From: Pseudomonas chlororaphis
GTDB taxonomy: Bacteria; Pseudomonadota; Gammaproteobacteria; Pseudomonadales; Pseudomonadaceae
Reading direction: 5' to 3'
Assembly: GCF_001921865.1 (NCBI RefSeq)
Contig: NZ_MSCT01000019.1
Span: 248,001 to 312,000, forward strand
DNA length: 64,000 bases
Below the pieces are notes generated by a model. The model did no database searches and had not been told where the DNA came from. It was given only the letters and a program-made list of their open reading frames with translations. Shown piece by piece: positions 51,288 to 60,077 of the stretch. A program made the position numbers and the translations under genes. How positions within the stretch are numbered: position 1 is the first letter of the stretch; each line of letters begins with the position of its first letter.

Positions 51288-51410
51288 CTAGCACACGCCC
51301 ATGCCCAACTGCATCAGCGCCAGTCCGCCCTGGTGCCAGCCCCACCAGGCCAGCGCCAACAGGGCCGCGACAACCGCCAGGCCAGCCCAGCGCAAACCGC
51401 TCCGGTTCAT
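51288..51410 (-). CDS. 40-residue single-helix membrane protein
   Basis: Begins MNRSGLRWAGLAVVAALLAL and ends MQLGMGVC. One Trp-rich transmembrane helix. Its ATG overlaps the stop of the MFS gene (ATGA at 51407-51410), so it is the third cistron of the MarR-MFS operon. Could be a small accessory to the transporter; no homology is recognisable by eye. Confidence 0.55.
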   Translation of the reverse strand: MNRSGLRWAGLAVVAALLALAWWGWHQGGLALMQLGMGVC

Positions 51411-52609
51411 GCCGCACTCGCCTGCAAGCGCGCGACCGGACGCTCGCGCACCGGCCAGTTAAGGGCCGCGGCCAACAGGCTGAGGAGGATTGCCACCTGC
51501 CAGATCAAGTCGTAGCTCCCGGTCCGGTCATAGACCACCCCGCCGAGCCAGCCGCCGAGGAACGAACCCAATTGGTGAAACAGAAACACGATACCGCCCA
51601 GCATGGACAGGTTGCGGACACCGAACAAGGTCGCCACCGTGCCATTGGTCAGCGGCACCGTCGACAGCCACAGAAAGCCCATGGCCATGCCGAACAGGTA
51701 GGCACTGAGTTGCGTCACCGGCAGCCAGAGGAACAAACCGATGACCACCGCACGCAACAGGTACAAGCCCGTCAGCAATCGCGGCTTGGACATGCGCCCG
51801 CCCAACCAGCCGGCGGTGTAGGTGCCGAAGATATTGAACAAGCCGATCAGCGCCAGCACCGTGGTGCCCACCGTGGCCGGCAAATGCTGGTCCACCAGGT
51901 ACGCTGGCAAATGCACGCCGATAAATACCACCTGGAAACCGCAGACGAAAAAGCCGAACGCCAGCAACCAGAACCCGGAGTGCGAACAGGCTTCACGCAA
52001 GGCCTCCGAGAGGCTCTGCTCATGGCCCAGGCTGGGGAGCGGCGTGTCCTTGAGCATGCTCACCAGAGGCACGATCAAGGCCACCAGCAAACCCAGCACC
52101 AGCAGTGCCGACGACCAGCCGAGCCAGCCGATCAGGCCCAGGGTGCCCGGCAACATGGCGAACTGCCCAAACGAACCGGCGGCACTGGCGACGCCCATGC
52201 CCATGCTGCGTTTTTCCGCCGGCAGCGCGCGCCCCACGACCCCGAGGATCACTGAAAACGAAGTGCCCGAAAGCCCTATACCGATCAGCAGACCGGCGCT
52301 CAGCGACAGCGACAGCGGCGAGTCGGCCAACCCCATGAACAGCAGGCCCACGGCGTACAGCACACCGCCGATCAGCACCACCTTGGCGGCGCCAAAGCGG
52401 TCGGCCAGGGCCCCGGTAAACGGCTGGGCCAGGCCCCAGATCAGGTTCTGCAAAGCAATGGCGAAGGCAAACACCTCGCGCCCCCAGCCAAACTCGGCGC
52501 TCATGGGCGGCAAGAACAGACCGAAGCCGTGCCGAACCCCCAGGGACAATGCCAGGATCAGCGCACTCCCAAGAAGAACCCAGCCACTGGTACGCCACAT
52601 CGAAGTCAT
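51407..52609 (-). CDS. MFS transporter
   Basis: 12-helix major facilitator of 400 residues (LILALSLGVRHGFGLFLPPM; motif A variant ALADRFGAAKVVLIGGVLY, about 65-83). The ATG at 52609 follows GGAGAATAAAG. It is downstream of a MarR regulator gene on the same strand and upstream of a 40-codon gene overlapping by 4 bp. A 14 bp palindrome lies just before it. Substrate unknown; resembles monocarboxylate/oxalate-type carriers in the first helices. Confidence 0.88.
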   Translation of the reverse strand: MTSMWRTSGWVLLGSALILALSLGVRHGFGLFLPPMSAEFGWGREVFAFAIALQNLIWGLAQPFTGALADRFGAAKVVLIGGVLYAVGLLFMGLADSPLSLSLSAGLLIGIGLSGTSFSVILGVVGRALPAEKRSMGMGVASAAGSFGQFAMLPGTLGLIGWLGWSSALLVLGLLVALIVPLVSMLKDTPLPSLGHEQSLSEALREACSHSGFWLLAFGFFVCGFQVVFIGVHLPAYLVDQHLPATVGTTVLALIGLFNIFGTYTAGWLGGRMSKPRLLTGLYLLRAVVIGLFLWLPVTQLSAYLFGMAMGFLWLSTVPLTNGTVATLFGVRNLSMLGGIVFLFHQLGSFLGGWLGGVVYDRTGSYDLIWQVAILLSLLAAALNWPVRERPVARLQASAA

Positions 52610-52625
52610 CTTTATTCTCCAGTTA

Positions 52626-52639
52626 CGGGTATCTACCCG
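52626..52639. promoter_or_regulatory. Candidate MarR operator at the MFS gene
   Basis: CGGGTATCTACCCG is a palindrome (CGGGTA-TC-TACCCG) 17-30 bp before the MFS start. It matches 12 of 14 bases with the site upstream of the MarR gene. Confidence 0.65.
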
Positions 52640-52661
52640 CTTATTATCGAACGAATGGCCT

Positions 52662-53066
52662 TCAGGCCAGTTCGTTGAGCAAGGCCAGCAAGGTTTCGCG
52701 CTTCTGTGTTCCCAACCGATCGATCAAACGCTGTTGCGCCGCCTCCCAGGCCGGCAAGGCCGCCATCAACCGCTGCCGACCTTCCTCGGTCAACTGGACG
52801 ATGCGATTGCGCTGGTCCTCGCCTTCGGACATCCGCACCAGGCCCTCGCCTTCCAGTACCCGCAGGTTGCGGCCCAGGGTGCTGCGATCCAGGCCCATGG
52901 CCTCGGCCAGGCTGGAAATGCTCGGCTGGTCCAGGCGTTGCAGGTTGCTCAGCAAGGAATACTGGGCAACGTTGATCCCGAAGCCGTCGAGGGCCCCGTC
53001 GTAGAACCTGCTGACGCCACGGGCGGCACGCCGCAGGTTAGTGCACAAACATTGAGAGGGAAGCAT
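52662..53066 (-). CDS. MarR-family transcriptional regulator
   Basis: 134-residue winged-helix dimer. HTH and wing are at about residues 45-90 (SISSLAEAMGLDRSTLGRNLRVLEGEGLVRMSEGEDQRNRIVQLT). Three Cys-containing positions near the N-terminus (C6, C8) could matter for redox sensing. First gene of an operon with an MFS carrier. Matching palindromes before both genes suggest that it controls itself and the carrier. Confidence 0.9.
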   Translation of the reverse strand: MLPSQCLCTNLRRAARGVSRFYDGALDGFGINVAQYSLLSNLQRLDQPSISSLAEAMGLDRSTLGRNLRVLEGEGLVRMSEGEDQRNRIVQLTEEGRQRLMAALPAWEAAQQRLIDRLGTQKRETLLALLNELA

Positions 53067-53070
53067 GGTG

Positions 53071-53084
53071 CGTGTATATACCCG
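53071..53084. promoter_or_regulatory. Candidate MarR operator at the marR-type gene
   Basis: CGTGTATATACCCG, 5-18 bp before the MarR start, near-identical to 52626-52639. The centre GTATATAC is also palindromic. Confidence 0.6.
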
Positions 53085-53148
53085 CGATTAAGGGAATGCA
53101 AGAATTTTGCAAGGCTCAGCGCCCGGATCGGGCCCGCGCCGCACCATT

Positions 53149-53880
53149 CTAAAACAGCGCCAACCCTACCAGTACCGCCACTTCCAGCAGTTCCAGCAGC
53201 GCACCCGCCGTGTCGCCGGTGGTACCGCCCAAGCGGCGTAACATCAGCCGACGCAAACCGGCAAACACCCCGACAGCCAGCAGCAGCGCCAATACGCCGC
53301 TATAGCCGCCGATCAACACACACGCCAGCGCAGCGAGCAGCAATACCTGCTTGCCGGCCAGACGCGGCAGATGATCCGCCAGCGCCTGCCCGAGGCCACC
53401 AGAGCGCACATAAGGCGTGCAGAGGAACAATCCGAGCAACGCCCCGCGACCGATCAACGGTGCCAGCAATAAAGCGCTTGTAGCCTGCTGTTCGATCAGC
53501 GCCACCAGCGCGGCGAATTTGAGCAGCAGCACCAACCCCAGGGTGACCACGGCGATCGGCCCGCTGCGCGGGTCCTTCATGATCGTCAGGGTCCGCTCGC
53601 GATCGCCGAAGCCGCCCAACCAGGCGTCCGCGCTGTCGGCCAACCCATCCAGGTGCAAGGCACCGCTGAGCAGCACCCAGACCGTCAGCAGCAGCGCCGC
53701 CTGCAGCAATACCGGCGCGCCAGCCAGCAACCGGTCCAGCCCCCAGAGCAGCACCCCGAACAACAGGCCCACCAGCGGATAAAACAGCAACGACCGGCCC
53801 ATCTCCTGAGGCGAAGGCATGCCCGGCAATCGCACCGGAAAACTGCTGAGAAACTGCAAGGCGATCCAGAATGGCAGCAT
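53149..53880 (-). CDS. cobS: Adenosylcobinamide-GDP ribazoletransferase (cobalamin synthase)
   Basis: Membrane enzyme of 243 residues that joins adenosylcobinamide-GDP and alpha-ribazole (phosphate) to make adenosylcobalamin (phosphate). Family blocks FLSSFPVRLP, GALHLDGLADSADAWLGG (about 74-91) and MKDPRSGPIAVV, with several helices. ATG 53880 lies 2 bp after the cobC stop; the frame stays open further upstream but overlaps cobC. Last gene of the cobalamin operon. Confidence 0.95.
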   Translation of the reverse strand: MLPFWIALQFLSSFPVRLPGMPSPQEMGRSLLFYPLVGLLFGVLLWGLDRLLAGAPVLLQAALLLTVWVLLSGALHLDGLADSADAWLGGFGDRERTLTIMKDPRSGPIAVVTLGLVLLLKFAALVALIEQQATSALLLAPLIGRGALLGLFLCTPYVRSGGLGQALADHLPRLAGKQVLLLAALACVLIGGYSGVLALLLAVGVFAGLRRLMLRRLGGTTGDTAGALLELLEVAVLVGLALF

Positions 53881-53882
53881 GC

Positions 53883-54458
53883 TCAGGCTCCTTCGCTCAA
53901 CACCGGGCCAGCTTCGACTGTCAGGGTAAACAGCGCACCGTGAGCCACCTCGACACTCAGCAACTGCTCCCGCGGCAAGCCCCGGGCCCTGGCCAGCAGC
54001 AAGCGCATGACCCCGCCATGGCTGACCAGCAGCACGCGCTCGCCGGCATAACGCTGGTGCAGGCGCTCGACCGCCCCCAGTACCCGCTCGGAAAACGCCA
54101 GCACCGGTTCGCCCTGGGGCGGGGTAAACCCGTAAGGGTCGGCCCAGAACTGCCCCAGCGCCTGGGCGTCGGTGGTCATCAATTGCGCCGCGCTCTGCCC
54201 TTCCCAGGCACCGAAATGCAGCTCCTGCAGATCCGCCTCCAGGGTCACCGGCAACGCCAGGCCCGCCGCCAGCTCCTCGGCGAAACGCGCGCACCGTTGC
54301 AAGGGCGAGCTCACCAGGCGATCCCAGGGCCCCTGGCCGGCGACAGCGTTACGCATCTGCTGCCAGCCGGCCTCGGTCAACGCATCGTCGAGACTGCCGC
54401 GCAGGCCACCACCGAGCTGGGTTTCGCCATGGCGCAACAGGTCCAGGCGCAAGGTCAT
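53883..54458 (-). CDS. cobC: Alpha-ribazole phosphatase
   Basis: Histidine-phosphatase-fold enzyme of 191 residues that removes phosphate from alpha-ribazole phosphate or adenosylcobalamin phosphate. Catalytic RHGET is in LDLLRHGETQLGG (about residues 5-17), and the second His is in VSHGGVMRLLL. ATG 54458 overlaps the cobT stop by 4 bp. Confidence 0.92.
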   Translation of the reverse strand: MTLRLDLLRHGETQLGGGLRGSLDDALTEAGWQQMRNAVAGQGPWDRLVSSPLQRCARFAEELAAGLALPVTLEADLQELHFGAWEGQSAAQLMTTDAQALGQFWADPYGFTPPQGEPVLAFSERVLGAVERLHQRYAGERVLLVSHGGVMRLLLARARGLPREQLLSVEVAHGALFTLTVEAGPVLSEGA

Positions 54459-55510
54459 GCCGGGCGATCCGCCACCGCGGCCTCGGCGAACGTCGCCATC
54501 TGCCCGTGCAGGTCGCAGGCCAGACGCAGCAGGGGCACCGCCAACGCCGCGCCACTGCCCTCGCCCAGGCGCAGGCCCAGGTCCAGCAAAGGCTCGGCCT
54601 CGAGGGTTTGCAGAATATGCCGATGGCCCGGCTCGGCCCCGCGGTGCCCGAACAGCAACCATTGGCGGCACTCAGGGTTCAAGCGCACGGCGACCAGGGC
54701 CGCCACGCTGCAGATGAAGCCATCCACCAACACCGCCACCCCCTCCTGGGCACAGGCCAGGTACGCCCCCACCAGCGCGGCAATCTCGAAGCCCCCCAGG
54801 TTGAACAACGTCTGCAAGGCATCCCCACGCTGGGCGGCATGCACGCTCAAGGCGCGCTCGATCACCCGCGCCTTGTGACTGACGCCCGCCGCATCCAGCC
54901 CGGTGCCCGGCCCGGCCAACTGCGTCACCGGAATATCCAGCAAGGCACAGGCCACGGCGCTGGCCGCGGTGGTGTTGCCGATACCCATTTCGCCGCCGAT
55001 GAACAGCTCGCTGCCCTGCTCGACCGCGCGCCGCACACTGTCGCGGCCAGCCTGCAACGCCTGCTCGCCCTGGGCTCGGGTCATGGCCGGCGCCTCGACG
55101 AAGTTGCGGGTGCCCGCGCCCAGATTCAGGTGCCGCACACCTGGCAGGTTCAAGCCTGGCGTCACCGTGCCGAGGTCGACCACTTCCAGGCGCGCGCCCA
55201 GTTGTCGCGCCAGCACACTGATGGCCGCGCCGCCCGTGACGAAGTTATGCAGCATCTGCCCGGTGACTTCCTGCGGATAAGCCGAAACCCCCTCGGCCAC
55301 CACCCCGTGGTCCCCGGCGAAGATCGCGATCCACAGGTGCTCCAGGCCAGGCTTGACCCGCCCCTGCAACCCGGCCAGTTGCACCGCGACCCGCTCCAGC
55401 TGACCCAGCGAACCCGCCGGCTTGGTCAGTTGCTGCTGACGCGAACGAGCCGCCTCCAGGGCTTGAGTGTCCAGCGCCTTGCACGGCCGCAGCCACCAGA
55501 AGTCATTCAT
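54455..55510 (-). CDS. cobT: Nicotinate-nucleotide:DMB phosphoribosyltransferase
   Basis: 351-residue enzyme that makes alpha-ribazole phosphate from dimethylbenzimidazole and nicotinate mononucleotide. Family blocks KPAGSLGQLE (about 32-41), GDHGVVAEGVSAYPQEVT, GEMGIGNTTAASAV and LFNLGGFEIAALVG are present. ATG 55510 overlaps the cobU stop (ATGA). The substrate DMB is made by bluB in the same operon. Confidence 0.95.
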   Translation of the reverse strand: MNDFWWLRPCKALDTQALEAARSRQQQLTKPAGSLGQLERVAVQLAGLQGRVKPGLEHLWIAIFAGDHGVVAEGVSAYPQEVTGQMLHNFVTGGAAISVLARQLGARLEVVDLGTVTPGLNLPGVRHLNLGAGTRNFVEAPAMTRAQGEQALQAGRDSVRRAVEQGSELFIGGEMGIGNTTAASAVACALLDIPVTQLAGPGTGLDAAGVSHKARVIERALSVHAAQRGDALQTLFNLGGFEIAALVGAYLACAQEGVAVLVDGFICSVAALVAVRLNPECRQWLLFGHRGAEPGHRHILQTLEAEPLLDLGLRLGEGSGAALAVPLLRLACDLHGQMATFAEAAVADRPA

Positions 55511-56028
55511 AACGCAGTTCCTTTCAAAGTCAGGGGCAGGCCGGCCACCGTCAGCACCACACGCTGACAACGCTCGGCCAGGGCTTGATGCAACCAACCG
55601 GCTTCATCGACATAGCGGCGAGTCAATTCGCCCAGCGGCACGACACCCATTCCGGTTTCGTTGCTGACAAAAATGATTTCTCCCGGCAACGACACCAGGC
55701 ATTGCAGCAGCGCTTCGCGCTCGCTGGCGAGGCGTTCAGCATCCTCCAGCAACAACAGGTTGGTCAGCCACAAGGTCAGGCAATCCACCAGCAGGCAGCG
55801 TTCCGCGCTTGCGCTTTCGCGCAGCACCCGCGCCAGCTCCACCGGCTCTTCGATCAACGCCCATTGTGCCGGGCGCCGCTCGCGGTGATGGGCGATGCGC
55901 TGGTTCATTTCGCCGTCGAGCGCCTGGCTGGTGGCGATGTAGGTCACGGCCAGGCCGCTGTCGCCCGCAAGCTTTTCAGCCAGGCGACTCTTGCCGGAAC
56001 GGGCGCCGCCGAGGATCAGTTGCAACAT
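55507..56028 (-). CDS. cobU: Adenosylcobinamide kinase/guanylyltransferase
   Basis: 173-residue bifunctional enzyme (also called CobP) that phosphorylates adenosylcobinamide and adds GMP. P-loop GGARSGKS (7-14), the guanylylated His in RIAHHRERRP and the FVSNETGMGVVP block are visible. 60 bp separate it from cobQ, the largest gap inside the operon. Confidence 0.95.
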   Translation of the reverse strand: MLQLILGGARSGKSRLAEKLAGDSGLAVTYIATSQALDGEMNQRIAHHRERRPAQWALIEEPVELARVLRESASAERCLLVDCLTLWLTNLLLLEDAERLASEREALLQCLVSLPGEIIFVSNETGMGVVPLGELTRRYVDEAGWLHQALAERCQRVVLTVAGLPLTLKGTAL

Positions 56029-56088
56029 GCTTGGAAACCCTTGAATTGAGGTACAGCGAAACGACGCGGCCCTGCCGGCGCCAACGCT

Positions 56089-57540
56089 CTAAAGCCCGCA
56101 GAGCTGGCGCAGGCGCCCGGTATCCAGATGCTGCTCCACCAGGTCGGCCAGGCGCTCGATGTCACGCTCACGCAGGGCGTGATAATCGACCTCCTGCACG
56201 TCGCGCAACCCGGCCCAGCGCAGCAACGCGCCACAAGCGGCCGGCGCCTCGAACAGACCGTGCAGGTAAGTACCGAGAATCTGCCCGTCGGCGCTGCGCG
56301 CGCCGTCGCAACGACCGTCGTCCAGGGTCACGGCGGCCAGTTCCAGGCCCGGCCCCGTGGTGACCCCGGCATGGATCTCATAACCGCTGACCTCGGCATC
56401 TTCCAACGTCAGGCGTCCGCGTACGTTGCGCAGTTGCTTCTCTTCTTCCAGCACCGTCTCGAACGCCAGCCAGCCAAGCCCCGCGCTGCTCCCTGGCGCC
56501 CCCTCAAGGCCCAGCGGGTCGTGCAACTGCTCGCCGAGCATCTGCAAGCCGCCGCAAATGCCCAACACCTTGCCGCCGTAGCGCAGGTGCCGGGCGATGG
56601 CGCTATCCCAGCCCTGGGCGCGCAAGTACGCCAGGTCGCTGCGCACGCTTTTCGAGCCGGGCAGGACGATCAGGTCGGCCGCCGGAATGGCCTGGCCCGG
56701 ACCGATGAATTGCAGGTCCACCTGCGGATGCAGGCGCAGCGGGTCGAAGTCGGTGTGATTACTGATACGCGGCAACACCGGCACCAGCACCTTCAACACC
56801 TGTTCGGCCTTGTCGGCCTGACGCTGGTCGATGCCGTCCTCGGCTTCCAGGTGCAGGTCCAGCACGTAGGGCAGCACGCCGATCACCGGCTTGCCGGTAC
56901 GCGCTTCGAGCCAGTCGAGGCCCGGTTGCAGCAGGGCGATATCGCCGCGAAAACGGTTGATGACAAAACCTTTGACCCGCGCCTGCTCACTGGCCGACAA
57001 CAGCTCCAGGGTGCCCACCAGATGGGCGAATACCCCGCCGCGGTTGATGTCGGCGATCAACAGCACTGGGCAGTCCACCGCTTCGGCGAAGCCCATGTTG
57101 GCGATGTCGCCGGCCCGCAGGTTGATCTCCGCCGGCGAGCCCGCGCCCTCGACCATCACCACCGGATAGGCCGCGCTCAGGCGTTGGTGAGAGGCCAGCA
57201 CGGCCTGCATGGCGATGGCCTTGTAGTCGTGGTAGGCCACGGCGTTCATGCTGGTCACGGCGCGACCATGAATGATCACCTGGGCCCCGGTGTCGCTGTT
57301 GGGCTTGAGCAGCACCGGGTTCATGTCGGTATGCGGCGCCAGATGCGCGGCCTGCGCCTGCACCGCCTGGGCTCGGCCGATCTCGCCACCGTCGGCGGTC
57401 ACCGCGCTGTTGAGGGCCATGTTCTGCGGCTTGAAGGGCACGACGCTCACGCCCTGGCGCGTCAGCCAGCGGCAAAGCGCTGTCACCAGGGTGCTTTTGC
57501 CGGCATCGGAAGTGGTGCCCTGCACCATCAGGGTGGTCAT
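56089..57540 (-). CDS. cobQ: Cobyric acid synthase
   Basis: 483-residue amidotransferase that amidates four side chains of adenosylcobyrinate diamide. ATP-binding domain MVQGTTSDAGKSTLVTALC (5-23), NPVLLKPNSDTGAQ, and a glutaminase domain with the nucleophile Cys in LGICGGLQMLGEQ (about 338-350). Overlaps the cobD stop/start junction by 4 bp. Confidence 0.96.
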   Translation of the reverse strand: MTTLMVQGTTSDAGKSTLVTALCRWLTRQGVSVVPFKPQNMALNSAVTADGGEIGRAQAVQAQAAHLAPHTDMNPVLLKPNSDTGAQVIIHGRAVTSMNAVAYHDYKAIAMQAVLASHQRLSAAYPVVMVEGAGSPAEINLRAGDIANMGFAEAVDCPVLLIADINRGGVFAHLVGTLELLSASEQARVKGFVINRFRGDIALLQPGLDWLEARTGKPVIGVLPYVLDLHLEAEDGIDQRQADKAEQVLKVLVPVLPRISNHTDFDPLRLHPQVDLQFIGPGQAIPAADLIVLPGSKSVRSDLAYLRAQGWDSAIARHLRYGGKVLGICGGLQMLGEQLHDPLGLEGAPGSSAGLGWLAFETVLEEEKQLRNVRGRLTLEDAEVSGYEIHAGVTTGPGLELAAVTLDDGRCDGARSADGQILGTYLHGLFEAPAACGALLRWAGLRDVQEVDYHALRERDIERLADLVEQHLDTGRLRQLCGL

Positions 57541-58529
57541 GGATGTTCCTTGGCATAGGCGACAAAGGCCTGTTCGAGACGCGACCAGTCGGCCTCATCG
57601 GCCGGCAGGCCAAAGCGCAGGCTGCTGTTGTGGACGAATAACCGCAGCAAGATTCCGCGACGCGCCATGAACTCGTGCAGTTGCTCAGCGCGGTCGGTGA
57701 TCAGCCATTGAAACAGCGCGCAGCCGCCCTGGGGCTTCAGGCCCTGGCGTTCGAGCAACTGTACCAGGCGCAGGCTCGCCGCTTCGCTGCGCAGCCGTTG
57801 TTGCGCATGGCCTTCGCGGTCGCGCAGGCAGGCCTGCCCCAGCACCCGGGTCGGGCCGCTGACGGCCCAGGGCCCGACCTGCTCGGCCAACAGTTTGAGC
57901 AGCTTGCGCTCGGCCAACACGAAGCCCAGGCGTACGCCGGCCAGGCCAAAAAACTTGCCGAAGGAGCGCAGCACGATCAGCCCTACCTGGTCCGCCTGGG
58001 CCGCCAGGCTCAGTTGCGGGGTGTTGTCCATGAAGGCTTCATCGACCACCAGCCAGCCGCCGCGCTGCGCCAGGCGCGCATGCCAGTCGAGCAGGCGCTC
58101 CGGGGTCAGGCTCAAGCCTGTGGGGTTGTTCGGGTTGACCACCACCAGCACGTCCAGGCTGTCGAGGAAGAAGTCCACTTCCTGCTCCAGCACCTCGCGC
58201 ACGATATAGCCGCTGCGGCGCCAGGCTTCGGCATGTTCGGCATAACAGGGCGACAGCACGCCGACCTTGCCCGCGCGGCGCAACCGCGGCAGCAACTGGA
58301 TCGCCGCCTGGGAACCAGGCACCGGCAGCACGTGGGTGGCGCCGTAATAGTCGCGGGCGGCCTGCTCCAGGCCATCGTCGGTTTCCGGCAGGCGCGCCCA
58401 GGCACGCACGCCGATTTCCGGAATCGGCCAGGGCCAGGGTGCCAGGCCGGTGGAGAGGTCCAACCAGTCGACCTCGGCGATGCCGTATTGCTCGGCCGCC
58501 TTGCGCAGGCGACCACCGTGCTCAAGCAT
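57537..58529 (-). CDS. cobD: Threonine-phosphate decarboxylase (PLP)
   Basis: 330-residue class I/II aminotransferase-fold enzyme that makes (R)-1-amino-2-propanol phosphate for the nucleotide loop. It is called CobC in older Pseudomonas naming. The start HGGRLRKAAEQYG, the PLP-pocket NPNNPTG and the PLP Lys in RSFGKFFGLAGVRLG (about 215-229) are all present. Overlaps cbiB by 8 bp. Confidence 0.93.
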   Translation of the reverse strand: MLEHGGRLRKAAEQYGIAEVDWLDLSTGLAPWPWPIPEIGVRAWARLPETDDGLEQAARDYYGATHVLPVPGSQAAIQLLPRLRRAGKVGVLSPCYAEHAEAWRRSGYIVREVLEQEVDFFLDSLDVLVVVNPNNPTGLSLTPERLLDWHARLAQRGGWLVVDEAFMDNTPQLSLAAQADQVGLIVLRSFGKFFGLAGVRLGFVLAERKLLKLLAEQVGPWAVSGPTRVLGQACLRDREGHAQQRLRSEAASLRLVQLLERQGLKPQGGCALFQWLITDRAEQLHEFMARRGILLRLFVHNSSLRFGLPADEADWSRLEQAFVAYAKEHP

Positions 58530-59430
58530 AGAGTTCAGCTCCCACGCAGAGAATCAGCAGCCATAACCAGACCCCGCGCTGTACCAGTTGCCAACCGCGG
58601 TCGATGGACGTGGCGTCGGCCGCCGGGCCTTCCCCCAATTGTGGACGCTGATGCAGTTCGCCGTGATAGATCGCCGCGCCGCCCAGCTCGACGCCCAGGG
58701 CGCCAGCCCCCGCAGCCATCACCGGCCCGGCGTTCGGGCTGTCCCAGGTCGGCCCCTGGCGGCGCCAGCATTTCAACGCCAGGCGGGTCTTGCCCAGCAA
58801 AGCGTAAGTCAGGGCCACCAGACGGGCCGGAATGTAGTTGAGCAGATCGTCGATCTTCGCCGCCGCCCAGCCAAAGCGCTCGAAGCGCTCGTTACGATAG
58901 CCCCACATCGCATCCAGGGTGTTGCTCAGGCGATAAAGGACCACGCCCGGCGCGCCGGCCACGGCAAACCAGAACAAGGCGGCGAACACCGCATCGCTGC
59001 CGTTTTCCAGCACCGACTCGGTGGCGGCACGCGCCACTTCGGTGGCATCCAGCTCGCTGGTTTGCCGGCTGACCAGATAACCGACCCGCTGTCGGGCCTG
59101 GTCCAGGTCGTCACGGCGCAGGGCCTGGGCCACCGGCTCGACATGCTCGCCGAGGCTGCGCAGGCCGAGGGCGCAATACAGCGCCAGGATCTCGAACAGC
59201 CAGCCGATGTAGGGTAACCAGGAAAACAGCGTCGCCAGCAGCGTCAGCGGCAGCACCGCGACGACCCAGGCGGTGACACCATGACTGCGCCAGCCGCGAC
59301 CGCCAGAGTTGAAACGTTGCTCGATGCGATCGGCGAAACGGCCGAACGCCACCAGCGGATGCCAGCGTTTGGGTTCGCCCAGCAACGCATCCAGCGCCAC
59401 CCCGGCGACACTCAACAACGCCACGCTCAT
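58522..59430 (-). CDS. cbiB: Adenosylcobinamide-phosphate synthase
   Basis: Membrane protein of 302 residues that joins aminopropanol phosphate to adenosylcobyrate (CobD in Pseudomonas naming). Family blocks LLGEPKRWHPLVAFGRFADRIE, SRQTSELDATEVARAATESVLENGSD, and NAGPVMAAGAGALGVELGG are seen, with about five helices. ATG 59430 has GGGAG 7 nt upstream and overlaps the bluB stop. Confidence 0.94.
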   Translation of the reverse strand: MSVALLSVAGVALDALLGEPKRWHPLVAFGRFADRIEQRFNSGGRGWRSHGVTAWVVAVLPLTLLATLFSWLPYIGWLFEILALYCALGLRSLGEHVEPVAQALRRDDLDQARQRVGYLVSRQTSELDATEVARAATESVLENGSDAVFAALFWFAVAGAPGVVLYRLSNTLDAMWGYRNERFERFGWAAAKIDDLLNYIPARLVALTYALLGKTRLALKCWRRQGPTWDSPNAGPVMAAGAGALGVELGGAAIYHGELHQRPQLGEGPAADATSIDRGWQLVQRGVWLWLLILCVGAELYA

Positions 59431-60077
59431 TGACTCACTCCCCAATAATTTTCATACAGCAATTCACTCAGCGGACGCTCCCGCGCCCAGCCTTCGAGCA
59501 CCAGCATCGGCGCCGGATAAAATTCCTCCACCGGCCCCAGGCACAACACCGCCAGCGGCTTGGCCCCGGCCGGCAGGCCGAGCAGTTCAGCCAGGGCAAC
59601 AGGCTCGAACAACGACACCCAGCCCATTCCCAGCCCTTCGGCCCGGGCCGCCAGCCACAGGTTCTGAATGGCGCAGGAAAGCGAGGCCAGGTCCATTTCC
59701 GGCAAGGTGCGCCGGCCGAAGACATGCCGCTCGCGGTCGTCCATCAGCGCCGCCACCAACACCTCGGCGCAATCGTCGATGCCTTCGACCTTGAGCTTCA
59801 TGAACGCGTCGGAACGCTCGCCCAGGGCCTCGGCGGTGCGCACCCGCTCCTCTTCGACCAATTGCCGGATCTGCCCGCGCAACGGGCGGTCGCTGATGCG
59901 GATAAAGCGCCAGGGCTGCATCAGGCCGACGCTCGGCGCCTGGTGCGCGGCCTCCAGCAGGCGACGCAAGACCTGCGGCTCGACCGTGCCGCCGACGAAG
60001 TGACGCATGTCGCGGCGCTCGGCAATCGCGCGGTAGACCGCTTCGCGCTCGGCAGCAGAAAAAGCCTGGTCAGTCAT
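59427..60077 (-). CDS. bluB: 5,6-dimethylbenzimidazole synthase
   Basis: 216-residue flavin-dependent enzyme of the nitroreductase fold that cleaves FMN to make the lower ligand of cobalamin. RRDMRHFVGG (about 22-31), QAPSVGLMQPWRFIRI and AEGLGMGWVSLF are family-typical. The ATG at 60077 lies 8 bp before the end of cobB, so translation is coupled. Its ribosome site (GAAGAAAT) lies right at the edge of the REP doublet. Presence implies DMB can be made with oxygen. Confidence 0.94.
   Translation of the reverse strand: MTDQAFSAAEREAVYRAIAERRDMRHFVGGTVEPQVLRRLLEAAHQAPSVGLMQPWRFIRISDRPLRGQIRQLVEEERVRTAEALGERSDAFMKLKVEGIDDCAEVLVAALMDDRERHVFGRRTLPEMDLASLSCAIQNLWLAARAEGLGMGWVSLFEPVALAELLGLPAGAKPLAVLCLGPVEEFYPAPMLVLEGWARERPLSELLYENYWGVSQ

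Noticed and set aside
56128..57558. 476-codon + strand open frame over cobQ
   Set aside because: Antisense shadow; cobQ on the minus strand has full family motifs and operon context.
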